Origin: Acidobacteriota bacterium
GTDB lineage: Bacteria; Acidobacteriota; Blastocatellia; Pyrinomonadales; Pyrinomonadaceae
NCBI GenBank assembly: GCA_019639195.1
Contig: JAHBSI010000003.1
Coordinates: 372,001-436,000 of the forward strand
DNA length: 64,000 bases
Direction: 5' to 3'
Shown here: one piece after another, positions 52,702 to 62,559 of the stretch
Layout of the letters: each line of letters opens with the position of its first letter
How positions within the stretch are numbered: the stretch's first letter is position 1
The notes under the pieces: model-generated
The model's database searches: none
What the model was told of the DNA's origin: nothing
The model's input: the letters and a program-made list of their open reading frames with translations, nothing else
Made by a program: the position numbers and the translations under genes

Positions 52702-53823
52702 ATGGATTATATCGAATGGTGCGAACGGGTGCTGGCGTGTTTGGCGGAAGAAAGCGAGCGGAATTCCTATGTTCGAGATCACGGCATCGACACAAGCAAG
52801 CTTGAAAAGCTAATTTGGGGCGAGCATTATGAGGAGGTTAAGGCTTCATCTACCGAACGCCGATTCCACGACGTTGTCGACAACGCGATCTACGACCTGG
52901 AGGAAATCGGCCTTGTCACGGACGATGGTGGCTACCGATATAAGCTAACACTGGACGGCAAACGCGTCGCAAGAGATTCCACGGCACTGTATAGCGTTGT
53001 TTGCTCGTCTCGCCTGCCCGAACCCGAATTGTCGACTCTGAGGATTATCGGTGATCTTACCGCGATGATCAGTGATGATTACGCAACCGTAATTGAGGAA
53101 AAGGATTCATACGCCATTTACAGGGAGCTAATCGCGTCGGACCAACAGCATTCCACACTCTCGGAATCCGAGGTCGATCAGGCTATTAAAACACTACGTA
53201 GCCGTGGATTGATATTTTGCGAAAGCGGAACTTACCCGGGCGACATTCGAATTAACTACCGCGGGATGATCTGGCTGCACAAACGCGAGGAGGTTGCGGT
53301 GTTTGCGGAGATCGACGAGCTTGTTCGCGAGTGGGAAACGACGAATGTTGATTTCAAACGCGAGCTGCGGCTCGACACAGCCAGCGAAAAGGCGGAGTTC
53401 ATAAAGGATATGATCGGCTTGGCAAATACAAAAACTAGCGGCAGGCGATGGCTGATCGTTGGTTTCGACGACGCGACGCGCTCACTTTATTTTCCTCCGG
53501 AACCAGTTGCCGAACCTTGGCACACAAAAATCTGTCAGGATCGAATGGAGCAACTGATCTCGCATTACGTACGACCAAGTATCAACATTCGGTATACCGT
53601 TCTCGAATACCGCGGCGGAAAGGTCGGAAAGCTGGAAATCCTCCGTGACGCCCGGGATCTGCCGTACCGCGTGAGGCAATCAGTGGGTGATCGGTCCGCT
53701 GGCAGGCGGATAGAGAAAGACGACGTTTTCGTCCGGCACGGCTCTCAAACCGTGAAGCCGGATGACAAAGAATTGCAGGACCTCATTAGTGAAGGCCAGA
53801 GAGCGAAAGAGGAAGCCAGTTAG
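52702..53823 (+). CDS. AlbA_2/Schlafen-type putative DNA/RNA-binding ATPase domain protein
   Basis: The 373-residue protein has a winged-helix-like N-terminal half (ERRFHDVVDNAIYDLEEIGLVTDDGGYRYKLT and SESEVDQAIKTLRSRGLIF). The AlbA_2 (Schlafen AAA_4) domain spans about residues 210-345: TTNVDFKRELRL, FIKDMIGLANTKTSGRRWLIVGFDD, VGKLEILRDARDLPYRV and DVFVRHGSQTVKP. The E-F/D-K...GxANT...G pattern is the domain hallmark. Such proteins occur in defence islands, as regulators or nucleases. It converges on the operon from the right. Confidence 0.75.
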   Translation: MDYIEWCERVLACLAEESERNSYVRDHGIDTSKLEKLIWGEHYEEVKASSTERRFHDVVDNAIYDLEEIGLVTDDGGYRYKLTLDGKRVARDSTALYSVVCSSRLPEPELSTLRIIGDLTAMISDDYATVIEEKDSYAIYRELIASDQQHSTLSESEVDQAIKTLRSRGLIFCESGTYPGDIRINYRGMIWLHKREEVAVFAEIDELVREWETTNVDFKRELRLDTASEKAEFIKDMIGLANTKTSGRRWLIVGFDDATRSLYFPPEPVAEPWHTKICQDRMEQLISHYVRPSINIRYTVLEYRGGKVGKLEILRDARDLPYRVRQSVGDRSAGRRIEKDDVFVRHGSQTVKPDDKELQDLISEGQRAKEEAS

Positions 53824-53856
53824 GATCTTAGCGGTCAGCAAGTTCTAAGGCTGTGT

Positions 53857-54819
53857 TCATCCTGCCTCGGCTTCTGACCATTCATCTTTGAACCGCCGTT
53901 TCCAACTATCTCCGGCCCTTATTCGAAGGCCGTCGGGCTGGTAGCCGGCCTCCAGGAATTGTTGGGCTAGTTCGGAAGCAATCTCACGCGCACGCTGCCA
54001 CTGTGATTGAAAGATTACCCTTGCGATTGTCGGATGAACACTTACTTCGATGTCCGCTTCGGTTATCGGGACAAAAGCGTTTTCCTGCTCAAACATTCCG
54101 ATTGGGTCTCTTTGGGCGAGAAGGTCGGCAATCGGAGAATAGTAGTAGCGCCACGCATCACCAATTTCTGGAATCTCGATCGGTCTCAGTCGCTCGGGCT
54201 CCGGATCTCTCCAGTAGAAGTGCAACGCGTCATTTCGAAAGAAGGAAATCGCTCCGATGTGCAGGGTGCACGCGATCCCGTTAACGCTAATAAGTCTCTG
54301 TGCTTGTGCCTTCGCCTTCGTTTTGGTAACTAGATCGGGAACGCTGGCACGTCCCTTTGATTCAAAGGCGTGCCATGTGTTTTGGTTGGTTACTTGTCCG
54401 ATCAAGTCCGGTCTGGATCGGCCAAGCCACGACGCATTTAGTGAGTCTCTGAAAACGTCTAGATGAAGCAGCCAAGGTGCGTCAAGCAGCTTAGCCGAGA
54501 ACAGTTTGCAAAACGTCATTCCAAGAAAGTAGCTTACTGCTCCCTTTTCAGTTGGATCGAGTGACATGAACGCAGCCGTCCGGCGCAACCGAAACGCCGC
54601 GTGTCCGCTCTGTTCGATCGCCATTCGGACAAGTGACCATCGGAAGAGGGCTTCGTACATAGAAGCTGTTCCGTGCTGAAAAACGTAGTGGCGATTTGGA
54701 CGGCCTACCGTGACCGCAGCCCAAAGGATGTCGTCCCATGTCACGGCGAGCGTTCCTCCACCGTTTGCGATCGAACCGGGTGGAAACGAATCGCTTTCGT
54801 AACTGATTCGAAGCACCAT
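53857..54819 (-). CDS. PD-(D/E)XK-like putative nuclease
   Basis: The 320-residue protein has no known name. One segment, GRSRPDLIGQVTNQNTWHAFESKGRA (given here as RPDLIG...AFESKGR, about residues 135-155), has the D-x(n)-E-x-K spacing of restriction-type nucleases. The rest is helical with a conserved-looking HIGAISFFRNDALHFYW stretch. The start at 54819 lies 8 bases after the stop of the small gene upstream. It is the last gene of the leftward operon that begins beyond the right edge, so it may be a nuclease subunit of that system. Confidence 0.55.
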   Translation of the reverse strand: MVLRISYESDSFPPGSIANGGGTLAVTWDDILWAAVTVGRPNRHYVFQHGTASMYEALFRWSLVRMAIEQSGHAAFRLRRTAAFMSLDPTEKGAVSYFLGMTFCKLFSAKLLDAPWLLHLDVFRDSLNASWLGRSRPDLIGQVTNQNTWHAFESKGRASVPDLVTKTKAKAQAQRLISVNGIACTLHIGAISFFRNDALHFYWRDPEPERLRPIEIPEIGDAWRYYYSPIADLLAQRDPIGMFEQENAFVPITEADIEVSVHPTIARVIFQSQWQRAREIASELAQQFLEAGYQPDGLRIRAGDSWKRRFKDEWSEAEAG

Positions 54820-54827
54820 AAGCAGCT

Positions 54828-55148
54828 TTACGCAAACGAATCCGAATCGTCTGGCGGGAATCCTGCGACCATGAGCCATTCATTAGGATCTACTTGTTGG
54901 TAAAGCTGTCCGGCTCCCCATCGTACGGCCTCGCCGTAGACAAAGAAGCAATCCGGACACATATTCGCCCACTGAATGCTGTCCCGAACTTTGCCGTCAA
55001 CGAAGAAGACAGAGTCTGACATACTTTTTTGGCAATAGTCGCAGGAGTCCGGCGGATCGGAATGCCAATCATCGCGTTTCTCGCCTTCAGTCCGGTCCGA
55101 AATCTCGGCAAGTCGTAATTCCGAAGCATTCATTTGTCTTTCTTGCAT
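54828..55148 (-). CDS. Small protein with two CxxC pairs
   Basis: The 106-residue protein has CDYC and CPDC separated by about 28 residues, a likely zinc-binding knuckle, and is otherwise hydrophilic. I recognise no family. It lies between the HEPN-like and PD-(D/E)XK-like genes and almost touches the latter, so it is probably co-translated with it. Confidence 0.55.
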   Translation of the reverse strand: MQERQMNASELRLAEISDRTEGEKRDDWHSDPPDSCDYCQKSMSDSVFFVDGKVRDSIQWANMCPDCFFVYGEAVRWGAGQLYQQVDPNEWLMVAGFPPDDSDSFA

Positions 55149-55212
55149 AGTTTCCGTCTAAAGGTAGAAAAAGCTGCGTAGACGAGCAAGTTGCCCGGGT
55201 CGCCGGCCTGGG

Positions 55213-55851
55213 CTAATGATTCAAGTATCCGGTATTTGAAATGAACCGGCACAGCGTTGTGAATGCCAGATTGACAAGTCTTCGGTCCAGTTCTTGGAAA
55301 GCGGACTTTTGGCCGTGGAACAAGTTGCATCGGATTCCATAGATTGCCTTGATCAGATGGGCCCAGTCCTTAGGCATTTCCGGACCGTTTGTTCTGTGTT
55401 CTACCCAGCAAGGTGGGTTAAACTTTACGGCACCGCCGGCTATGTATCGCCCAACTTGCTGCCTTCGGGTTTCTTCATGAGGCCAATTAAGAATCCTTTT
55501 TCTATGAAGCTCTCTGGGATCAAAGACTGGCACCATTTTGTAGAGTTCATTAGCGGCATCGGAAAATTCGGTATCGTTATTGATAATCCCGTTGAAGTCA
55601 TTAATAATCTGTGGATTGGCTGCTAGGGCGTCTATGATCTCTCGATCCTGATTCCGTCCCGTTACGCAGGTTGCCCAACCGTTAAACGAGATCCAGAGAA
55701 ATATAAATGCTTCGAAGCCATCCCCGTGGTTGATCTCAAAAGATTCTCTTGCTCGCTCGAACCAGTTCTGAATCAGCAGTCGTCCGTGAGGATGCAGGTC
55801 GGCGTAATTATTGAAACTGATTATTCCGTCTCTAAGTTCGGTGCACCACAT
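55213..55851 (-). CDS. HEPN-like putative RNase
   Basis: The 212-residue helical protein contains IRCNLFHG near residue 185. This is the RX4-6H motif (here R-x4-H) of HEPN ribonucleases, within the usual context of a helix followed by a His-Gly. The first half has FEAFIFLWISFNGWATCVTG, a stretch often seen in this group. The ATG at 55851 is chosen because a GGAGG ribosome site lies 6 bases upstream; a TTG at 55872 overlaps the methylase stop. It directly follows the methylase gene, which suggests an RNA-cleaving or abortive component of the system. Confidence 0.6.
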   Translation of the reverse strand: MWCTELRDGIISFNNYADLHPHGRLLIQNWFERARESFEINHGDGFEAFIFLWISFNGWATCVTGRNQDREIIDALAANPQIINDFNGIINNDTEFSDAANELYKMVPVFDPRELHRKRILNWPHEETRRQQVGRYIAGGAVKFNPPCWVEHRTNGPEMPKDWAHLIKAIYGIRCNLFHGQKSAFQELDRRLVNLAFTTLCRFISNTGYLNH

Positions 55852-55864
55852 ACATAACCTCCAA

Positions 55865-58800
55865 TCATTCAAACAGAGGGCCGGCGGCGAGCAGTGGGTT
55901 GTCGGGCTCGGGGTGTAGGGTTTTTTTTCCTCGTTTTTTCTTTGTGCCCTTTTCGGCGGTTCGTTTGGCGGCTTCTTCGGTTGCCCGTTCGTGGTTTAGG
56001 GCGAGGAGGCGTTTTAGGGCTTCTTTGCGGGCCGCGGGGCTGATGGTGTAGCGGGTGCGGTCGTTTTCGGGGAGGGTTTCGACCTCGTGGAAATCATGGC
56101 CGAGCTCGAGGTCATGCCAGCCGTAGGCATCGCGGACGGCGTTGTCCATTTCGACATGTAGACGGCGGAGTTCGAGCAGGCCGTCGTAGCCTTCGCGGGC
56201 GATGTCTTCGTCCTTGCCGCTTGTCTCTTGCACGATCTCAACCGACAGTTCAGGATCGTGAAAAAGGTTATAGATCTTCGTCAGCCCGAGCCAGAGCATC
56301 AGCATCAACTGCCTGCGATGTTCGTGATACCGCTCGCCGATTTCGGCGAGTTCGCGAATCTCGTCGTTCCAGATATCGCCCGGAAACGCAAATGTCTCGA
56401 AGCAATTCGATGGCGAATATCGAAGGTCTTGTTTCAAAGCTCCACTGTACTTTCGTGCCCAGACTTCGTGCACCGAGGATTGGACAACAGTGTAAAGATC
56501 CCATCGGTCGGTGGTGAAAACGAAAAGAGCGTGAGAAAAAACGATGTCCGTCGACACGGCAGAAAAATTTAGATACTTGCTTGTAGCGGCTGCGATGAAG
56601 CATCGGTCGATATCTCGAAGTTGCCTGTTGAGTCCTGGTCTATGCTCCGCGTATATCCACCATACATCTCGGTTCCGCGCACGATTCTGAGTTGCTCGGA
56701 ATGGCCGCACCTTCTCTTCAACGATAGCAAAGGGCTCTTCGTATGATCGGGCTCTGTCGATCGTCCAGTCGTGAAAGTTAATAATACTCCGTATCGGTTG
56801 CTGGTCAGGCTCGTTGTTGAGTTGCTGGCCGTTGATTGTGCGAAAGATCACCTCGGCGTTTTGCGGACTCTGCCTAATAAGCCCGTCTGCCTCGTCGTGA
56901 GATAAAAGAAAGCCATCGCCTAAGAAGATCGATCCTTGAAAGACTTTGTCTTCGTTTTCTGGCAGTTCGTTCGGTTCACCGATTTCGTCTGAATCCTCGA
57001 AGAACGAATTTATGTTCGGGACGTCGATACCGTCTAACGAACGAACTCTTTTCCAGGCACCTTTATGAATAGCCAGGAGAGAGACAAATACGTTAGCCCG
57101 TCCAGGCCAGCGAATGCTCCTAACTGCCATATTGATGGTTCCGCCTTGTTCAATAACCCGTTCTAGACCGTCAGCCCTAACATCACCGTCGGTAATCGAA
57201 TTTGTTGTTATGAATGCCGTAAAACCCGAAGGCTTGATAACTGAGAATATCCGGCGTAGAAAATAAACTACCAGTTCGCTCAAGCCTGTCGGCTTATATT
57301 GCCACTTAACGAAATGACCGAACGGATGCCCATACGTTCCGCTCAGTGCCTGCCCACCGAGATAAGGGGGATTGCCGAGGATGCAGTCAAAGCCTCCGCG
57401 TTCCATCACGCCGGGAAACTCAAGAAACCAGTGAAAGAACCGCTTCTCGATAGCGACGGCTTCAGCCGCTGCGTAAGACTGGCTTTGCGGCCGACGCTCG
57501 CCGGACCAGTAGTCACGAAACTCGGCGTCGGTCATCAGCTTCTCGGTATTTTCCGGCACCTTGGGAATAAAGAACTGTGCGATCGGCACCGAAGCCAGCT
57601 TTTCCAGTTCGTAAGCGGCACCGCTTGTCGAGAAGTTTTCGAAAGCCGCCTTCTTGGCATCGATTTCGGCGGGAGAGCTCTCCGGCATCGCTGTGATCGC
57701 TCGCCAACGCTCAAGGACATGCTCGATCTCGCCGCGGCGTTCGTCGGTGAAGTTCAAGACACGCTGCCGCTCTCTTCGCTCGTCCTTGTTCTTTTTTCGG
57801 ACCGCCTTAATAAACTCGGCGGCGTCGTCCGGCATCCTGGCAAACGCTTCGTCGGGAACGCCGTTATCAACCTCTTCGCGGCTGACAAACCCGACGATCG
57901 CGTTGCCGCATTTGATATGGTGATCGAGAAAGTTAAGCGGCTCGCCCGGGTTATGTGCCTCAAGCCAGAGAGCGACCTTGCACAGCTCAACCGCGAGCGG
58001 GTTAACATCAACGCCGTAGATGCAATTGCGGATGACATCCCTTAGTGCTTTTCGATATGCAGTGGGCGATGGCTGCTCTTCGCCTGTACGCACAACCGCC
58101 AGCTCGGTCGCGATCCGCCTAGCCGCCGCCAGCAGAATATGCCCGGAACCGCATGCGATGTCCGCGACGCGAAGATCGAGAAGGCGTTGTTCGGCCGTGC
58201 GTGAATCGCCTGTGTCGGATGTTTCGCCCTTACTGACGTGCGGGCGTCTGCAAGCATCTTCGATCAGATAATCGAGCGAGTGTTTGATCAGCGGCTGTAC
58301 CAGTTCGTCCGGTGTGTAGTGCGATCCCGTGCGGGAACGCTCATCGCCCTGGATAAATACAAACCTAGGAACGGATTCACTTAGATCGAACACCGGTTCT
58401 TTTTCCAGCAAACCCTCGTAAACCGAGCCGAACTCCTCAACGTTTAATGCGCCGTAATTTACACGAATCAATTGCCGCGTATCGGGGTGCTCGTAAAGAC
58501 CGAGGGATTTCAAGCAGTTCAGGAGAACGTCATTCCCTAAGCTTGCATCAAAAATCTCCTCTATCGCCCTCGGACTGAAGAGATCGCCCGCGAGCGGATT
58601 GATCCCGAGCTTTTCGCCCGGCCCGTCAGCCTCAAAAAGCCGGAATGTCGAAACCAGAGCCATCCAAAGATCGTGATGCCGCTTGTCCGCCAGATACCGT
58701 TTCTCGGCCATCCGGCGAAGCCGCGCGAGGCTGTAGTATTGCGTGTATATCTCACGCTTCGCCTTTGGCGTATCAGCCGGAAATACAAGGTCGCGTTCTT

Positions 58801-59689
58801 CGATGACCATCAGGAAAAGCAGCCTGTAGATCAGCCGGAGCAGGTTGCGGTAATAAACGGATGCCGATAGACCACCTTCTGCGATTTCGTTTCGCAATCG
58901 ATCGTTTGCCGAATTTGCAAGAAAGCCGTTGCCGAAATCGAGAATTGCCATCTCGACAGCTTTTGAAAGCCCGTCGCGAATTCGAGCACCTGAGTCGAGC
59001 GAATCCTCATGATATTTTTCGAGAAGGCTGTCTTTCGGCTCGGCACCGGTTGCCGGCAACCGCGTTGCGTGGAGCAGTCGGAAAAGAACCGCGAAATCGG
59101 CGAAGAGGCCGTCATTAAAAATGCGGTCAAGATCAAATTCCAGATAGCTTTGCTTTACAAGCCGTGAGCTGTCACGAAGAAGGCGAATGACCCGGCCATT
59201 CGTGACAATGCCATTGAGCTCGTCAGCAAGATTCAGATACTGCTGAACAAGCGCGTGGGCAGACATACGCAGCGTCGCGTTCGCAGGTTTGCGATCAAGC
59301 CCGGCCGGATCGTTATAACCCACAATATGCAGCGGCGTATTCGCACGATTTATGACTCGATGCGAGATCGCGTATATCTTGCCATGTATTTCCGTTCCCG
59401 CTTTTTGAAACTCGATGTCGTACCTCAGCAGCCCAAGAAGGGGTGTGATCCAGTTCTGACGTGTTTCGCTCGTGGCCGGCGTGTCCGCCTTTACCGCTTC
59501 AATCTTTCGCTGAAAAATCCGCCAATAATCCTGCGCATCGGCCCATGCGCGTGCGATCTCGTCCTTAACTTTTGTACCGGCGTTGAGACCAAAGTCGGAC
59601 GGACGTTGACCGGGCGAACCTTCGTCGAGCCGGTCAACGATGTCGGGCGAAAGGATGGCACCCTCGATACGCATGCTTGGGTAGTTCAT
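55865..59689 (-). CDS. Eco57I-type N6-adenine DNA methylase, DrmMI-like
   Basis: The 1274-residue protein has the SAM motif VADIACGSGHILLAAARRI (around residue 513) and the catalytic motif ILGNPPYLGG (around residue 772). Long N- and C-terminal regions flank them, as in large Eco57I/PglX/DrmMI methylases. The N-terminal part has a nuclease-associated helical region. Its start overlaps the SNF2 gene stop by four bases (ATGA). In DISARM class 1 a methylase of this size pairs with an SNF2 helicase, and methylation would mark self DNA. The C-terminal end is basic and lysine-rich. Confidence 0.85.
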   Translation of the reverse strand: MNYPSMRIEGAILSPDIVDRLDEGSPGQRPSDFGLNAGTKVKDEIARAWADAQDYWRIFQRKIEAVKADTPATSETRQNWITPLLGLLRYDIEFQKAGTEIHGKIYAISHRVINRANTPLHIVGYNDPAGLDRKPANATLRMSAHALVQQYLNLADELNGIVTNGRVIRLLRDSSRLVKQSYLEFDLDRIFNDGLFADFAVLFRLLHATRLPATGAEPKDSLLEKYHEDSLDSGARIRDGLSKAVEMAILDFGNGFLANSANDRLRNEIAEGGLSASVYYRNLLRLIYRLLFLMVIEERDLVFPADTPKAKREIYTQYYSLARLRRMAEKRYLADKRHHDLWMALVSTFRLFEADGPGEKLGINPLAGDLFSPRAIEEIFDASLGNDVLLNCLKSLGLYEHPDTRQLIRVNYGALNVEEFGSVYEGLLEKEPVFDLSESVPRFVFIQGDERSRTGSHYTPDELVQPLIKHSLDYLIEDACRRPHVSKGETSDTGDSRTAEQRLLDLRVADIACGSGHILLAAARRIATELAVVRTGEEQPSPTAYRKALRDVIRNCIYGVDVNPLAVELCKVALWLEAHNPGEPLNFLDHHIKCGNAIVGFVSREEVDNGVPDEAFARMPDDAAEFIKAVRKKNKDERRERQRVLNFTDERRGEIEHVLERWRAITAMPESSPAEIDAKKAAFENFSTSGAAYELEKLASVPIAQFFIPKVPENTEKLMTDAEFRDYWSGERRPQSQSYAAAEAVAIEKRFFHWFLEFPGVMERGGFDCILGNPPYLGGQALSGTYGHPFGHFVKWQYKPTGLSELVVYFLRRIFSVIKPSGFTAFITTNSITDGDVRADGLERVIEQGGTINMAVRSIRWPGRANVFVSLLAIHKGAWKRVRSLDGIDVPNINSFFEDSDEIGEPNELPENEDKVFQGSIFLGDGFLLSHDEADGLIRQSPQNAEVIFRTINGQQLNNEPDQQPIRSIINFHDWTIDRARSYEEPFAIVEEKVRPFRATQNRARNRDVWWIYAEHRPGLNRQLRDIDRCFIAAATSKYLNFSAVSTDIVFSHALFVFTTDRWDLYTVVQSSVHEVWARKYSGALKQDLRYSPSNCFETFAFPGDIWNDEIRELAEIGERYHEHRRQLMLMLWLGLTKIYNLFHDPELSVEIVQETSGKDEDIAREGYDGLLELRRLHVEMDNAVRDAYGWHDLELGHDFHEVETLPENDRTRYTISPAARKEALKRLLALNHERATEEAAKRTAEKGTKKKRGKKTLHPEPDNPLLAAGPLFE

Positions 59690-62559
59690 ACGGCCACCTC
59701 CGGGAGCAAGACATAGACGCCAAGCAGATCCATTGGCAACACCGGATAAACAACCTGAAACTTCGATTTGTCCATTAAGGAGCTAAACCGCTCGTGGGCA
59801 GCAACGAGTTTTTTCGATTGCTCTTCTGCAATCGCCGAAAACTCGGCTTCGAGCGTCGCAAGCAAATTGAGCTCATTCTCGAGAAAGTTGGTTCGAGCCT
59901 GCGATGACATATCGCTGGAAGCCCTCGCACTGGCAAGCAACTCTTTCGCCTCGGCATGGTCGAGATAGCTCTTGTCGTTAGGCGTGCCGCGCCAGCCCCA
60001 CAGCAGCATTTCCTCAGCCACGATCTGGCGGCCGGCTTTGCCTTCCTCGATCACGTTGCGACATCGGAAAAGCAATAACGTGGTTTTGGTATCGATTTGA
60101 CGAGTGCGAATAACGGCGGCACGGGCGGCCCGCTTTCCTTGCCGAGCTAACGTGTTTGCCATGAGCATCTGACAAAGCTGCTCCACGAATCGATGGTTGC
60201 GACCGAGGTAGTGATAGCCTTCCGGCGTCGGCGAATCGAAGCTAATCTTAACGACGTCGCCTTTTGGAATCAGTTCGACAAGCTGCGGCGGAAGATTGCC
60301 AGTTACGATGCCGAAGCCTTCACGCTCGGTAGTGACTTGTACTCCGAACACATTCTGCAAGGTCGAGACGACAAAATCGCGCACGGCATCTGGGTCGCCG
60401 ATGGCTTCATCAACCGTTCTTAAATCTTCCTCGATCTCTTCGGCGTGGATCGCGTTTTGCGCAAAAATGCCGCGCGACTCCTTCTCCCGCTCGGCGGCAG
60501 CGTCGATTTTTCGAGTGATGTTGGCCTTCGCACTTTCGGCTTCAGGCAAGTCGCCGAAATCGAATAAAAGTTGCTGTCGGTGATCTCTCCGTGTGCTGAT
60601 TCGGCGATCAGGGTTCAAAAGCAGCGCTTGTGTGATCGTATCGAGAATCCCTTGTGAGTCCTCCGGGAACGGTACGTTAATACCGGTCGCGCGTTTTATC
60701 TCTCGGACCTTTCGAAGGAGCACGTCGAGGACAATCGCATCAATCTGGTTTCCGGCGCCATAGAGCAGACACGCTTTTACCGTCTTCGCTTGTTGGCCAA
60801 AACGATCGACGCGTCCTTCACGTTGCTCCAGCCTGTTTGGATTCCACGGCAGATCATAATGAAGAACGGCAGTGAACAGCTCTTGCAGATTTATACCTTC
60901 GCTAAGACAATCCGTCGCGATCAGGACACGGCGTTTTGCTTTTTCCATGTCGTCGATCCGCTGTTTCCGCACATCGTCAGGGTCTTCGCTTGTGATGGTT
61001 TGGATGTCGATATCGCGAAATTTGTCACCAAGCAATGCACTCAAATGCTCGCCGACATACTTCGCCGTTTCGATATATCGGCAAAAAACGACCGGCTGAA
61101 ATCCTTCGCGGATCCACTCTTCCAGGGCAATGGCCGCCGCGTACAATTTTTGATCGCGCTCAATTGTCCCGAGCTCTCCCAGCCTTGCGGCAAATTGGCG
61201 GAGCTGCCGCCGTTGGCTTTCGGACCAGTCACCGTGTTCAACGACAGTCATAGGTTCGCTGTCCGTCTCAAAACCGAATTCAATATCGGCCACGGGATTT
61301 GTGGCTTCGGCAGGGATGCTCTCGATCGACCTGGTCAGCTCGCTATCGCCATTCGTTGAAAGCTTTTCCAGTCGGGCATTGAGCATTTTCACGCCCGCGG
61401 CGGGACTCGACATCACGCCTCGAAGCAGGCCAAGCGCCGTCCAGTAATGAACTCGGCGTGTCCGTTCTTCGGCGGTGCTGGAAACGAGCTTTCTCGCAAA
61501 CTCTACGATGTCATCAAAACATGCGGCATATTCAGATGACAGATCGTAAGGCCACTCGAACGCATCACGCATTGGAAATGGCGTATCCTCGCCCATCCAT
61601 TTCTCAACGTCAGCACGCTTTCGTTGCACAAAGTGCTTCGCCAATTCACGGCGCTCGCTTTGCGTTGAGCTTGGAAGATCGACCTGCTCGAATTTGGGAT
61701 CCAAAAGTCCAAGCAAGGAGCGGAACTCCTCGTCTTTTCCGCTATGCGGCGTAGCCGTGAGCATCACAAGATGTTGATCAGGCTTCGCTGCGATCCGATT
61801 TACCAGATGGAAACGCTGTTGCTGGGCGTCGGACGCTCCCGTTGGCCGGGCACAAGTGTGCACCTCGTCGACGATTACAAGCTCAGGACACTGCTCGACG
61901 AACACGTCTTTACGAGCATCCGACTTTATGAAATCGATGCTTACAATTTGATAAGGATAGTAGTCGTAAACACTGGCGTCGCCTTGGATTTGGCGGTCTA
62001 GTCTCGCCTGCGTGTTTGACCGAATTATTACTGCTTCTATATCCAGTTTCGATCGAATCTCTTCCTGCCATTGATCACACAAGTGCGGAAGACAGAGGAC
62101 CGAAAACCGCTTTATCTTCTTTCGTTCCAAAAGCTCCCGGACTATAAGCAGCGCCTCGATAGTCTTACCGACTCCAACATCGTCGGCTATGAGGACCCGA
62201 ACCTTCTCCTGTCTCAGAGACATGACGAGCGGCACGATCTGATACGCTCGCGGCCGGAACGACAGCTTTGCCAAACAGCGAAATGGGCCGGCACCATTGC
62301 GAAAAGCCAGACGAGCGGAATCATGAAGAAGTTTTGCCGTTGCGACGTCACCAAGGTCTTCTGGAGTTGGAGGCTCAAAACGCGCATCGTTGGGCCTGTC
62401 GGCGACAATTTGTAAAGGTAAGTAGATCCCCGTAATCTCGTCGTCCGAACCGCCGAGCGGCTTGACGATCAAAAGGTTTTGCGGATCGTCGGACGGTAAT
62501 ACTACCCATTCGCGACCTCGAACAGAAATGAGTTTTCCGGGTTGTGGGATACTTATCAT
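59686..62559 (-). CDS. SNF2-family helicase, DrmD-like
   Basis: The 957-residue protein is a superfamily 2 helicase. It has motif I DDVGVGKTIEALL (about residue 125), motif II VIVDEVHTC (about 230), motif III LTATPHSGKDEEF and helicase C motifs ATDCLSEGINLQ (about residue 556) and NRLEQREGRVDRFGQ. The SNF2/RapA-like helicase core and a long C-terminal tail match DISARM DrmD-type proteins. It overlaps both flanking genes by four bases, so the three are translationally coupled. Confidence 0.87.
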   Translation of the reverse strand: MISIPQPGKLISVRGREWVVLPSDDPQNLLIVKPLGGSDDEITGIYLPLQIVADRPNDARFEPPTPEDLGDVATAKLLHDSARLAFRNGAGPFRCLAKLSFRPRAYQIVPLVMSLRQEKVRVLIADDVGVGKTIEALLIVRELLERKKIKRFSVLCLPHLCDQWQEEIRSKLDIEAVIIRSNTQARLDRQIQGDASVYDYYPYQIVSIDFIKSDARKDVFVEQCPELVIVDEVHTCARPTGASDAQQQRFHLVNRIAAKPDQHLVMLTATPHSGKDEEFRSLLGLLDPKFEQVDLPSSTQSERRELAKHFVQRKRADVEKWMGEDTPFPMRDAFEWPYDLSSEYAACFDDIVEFARKLVSSTAEERTRRVHYWTALGLLRGVMSSPAAGVKMLNARLEKLSTNGDSELTRSIESIPAEATNPVADIEFGFETDSEPMTVVEHGDWSESQRRQLRQFAARLGELGTIERDQKLYAAAIALEEWIREGFQPVVFCRYIETAKYVGEHLSALLGDKFRDIDIQTITSEDPDDVRKQRIDDMEKAKRRVLIATDCLSEGINLQELFTAVLHYDLPWNPNRLEQREGRVDRFGQQAKTVKACLLYGAGNQIDAIVLDVLLRKVREIKRATGINVPFPEDSQGILDTITQALLLNPDRRISTRRDHRQQLLFDFGDLPEAESAKANITRKIDAAAEREKESRGIFAQNAIHAEEIEEDLRTVDEAIGDPDAVRDFVVSTLQNVFGVQVTTEREGFGIVTGNLPPQLVELIPKGDVVKISFDSPTPEGYHYLGRNHRFVEQLCQMLMANTLARQGKRAARAAVIRTRQIDTKTTLLLFRCRNVIEEGKAGRQIVAEEMLLWGWRGTPNDKSYLDHAEAKELLASARASSDMSSQARTNFLENELNLLATLEAEFSAIAEEQSKKLVAAHERFSSLMDKSKFQVVYPVLPMDLLGVYVLLPEVAV

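Noticed and set aside
57299..58045. 248-codon plus-strand frame opposite the methylase gene
   Set aside because: It mirrors the conserved methylase region on the other strand and shows no family features.
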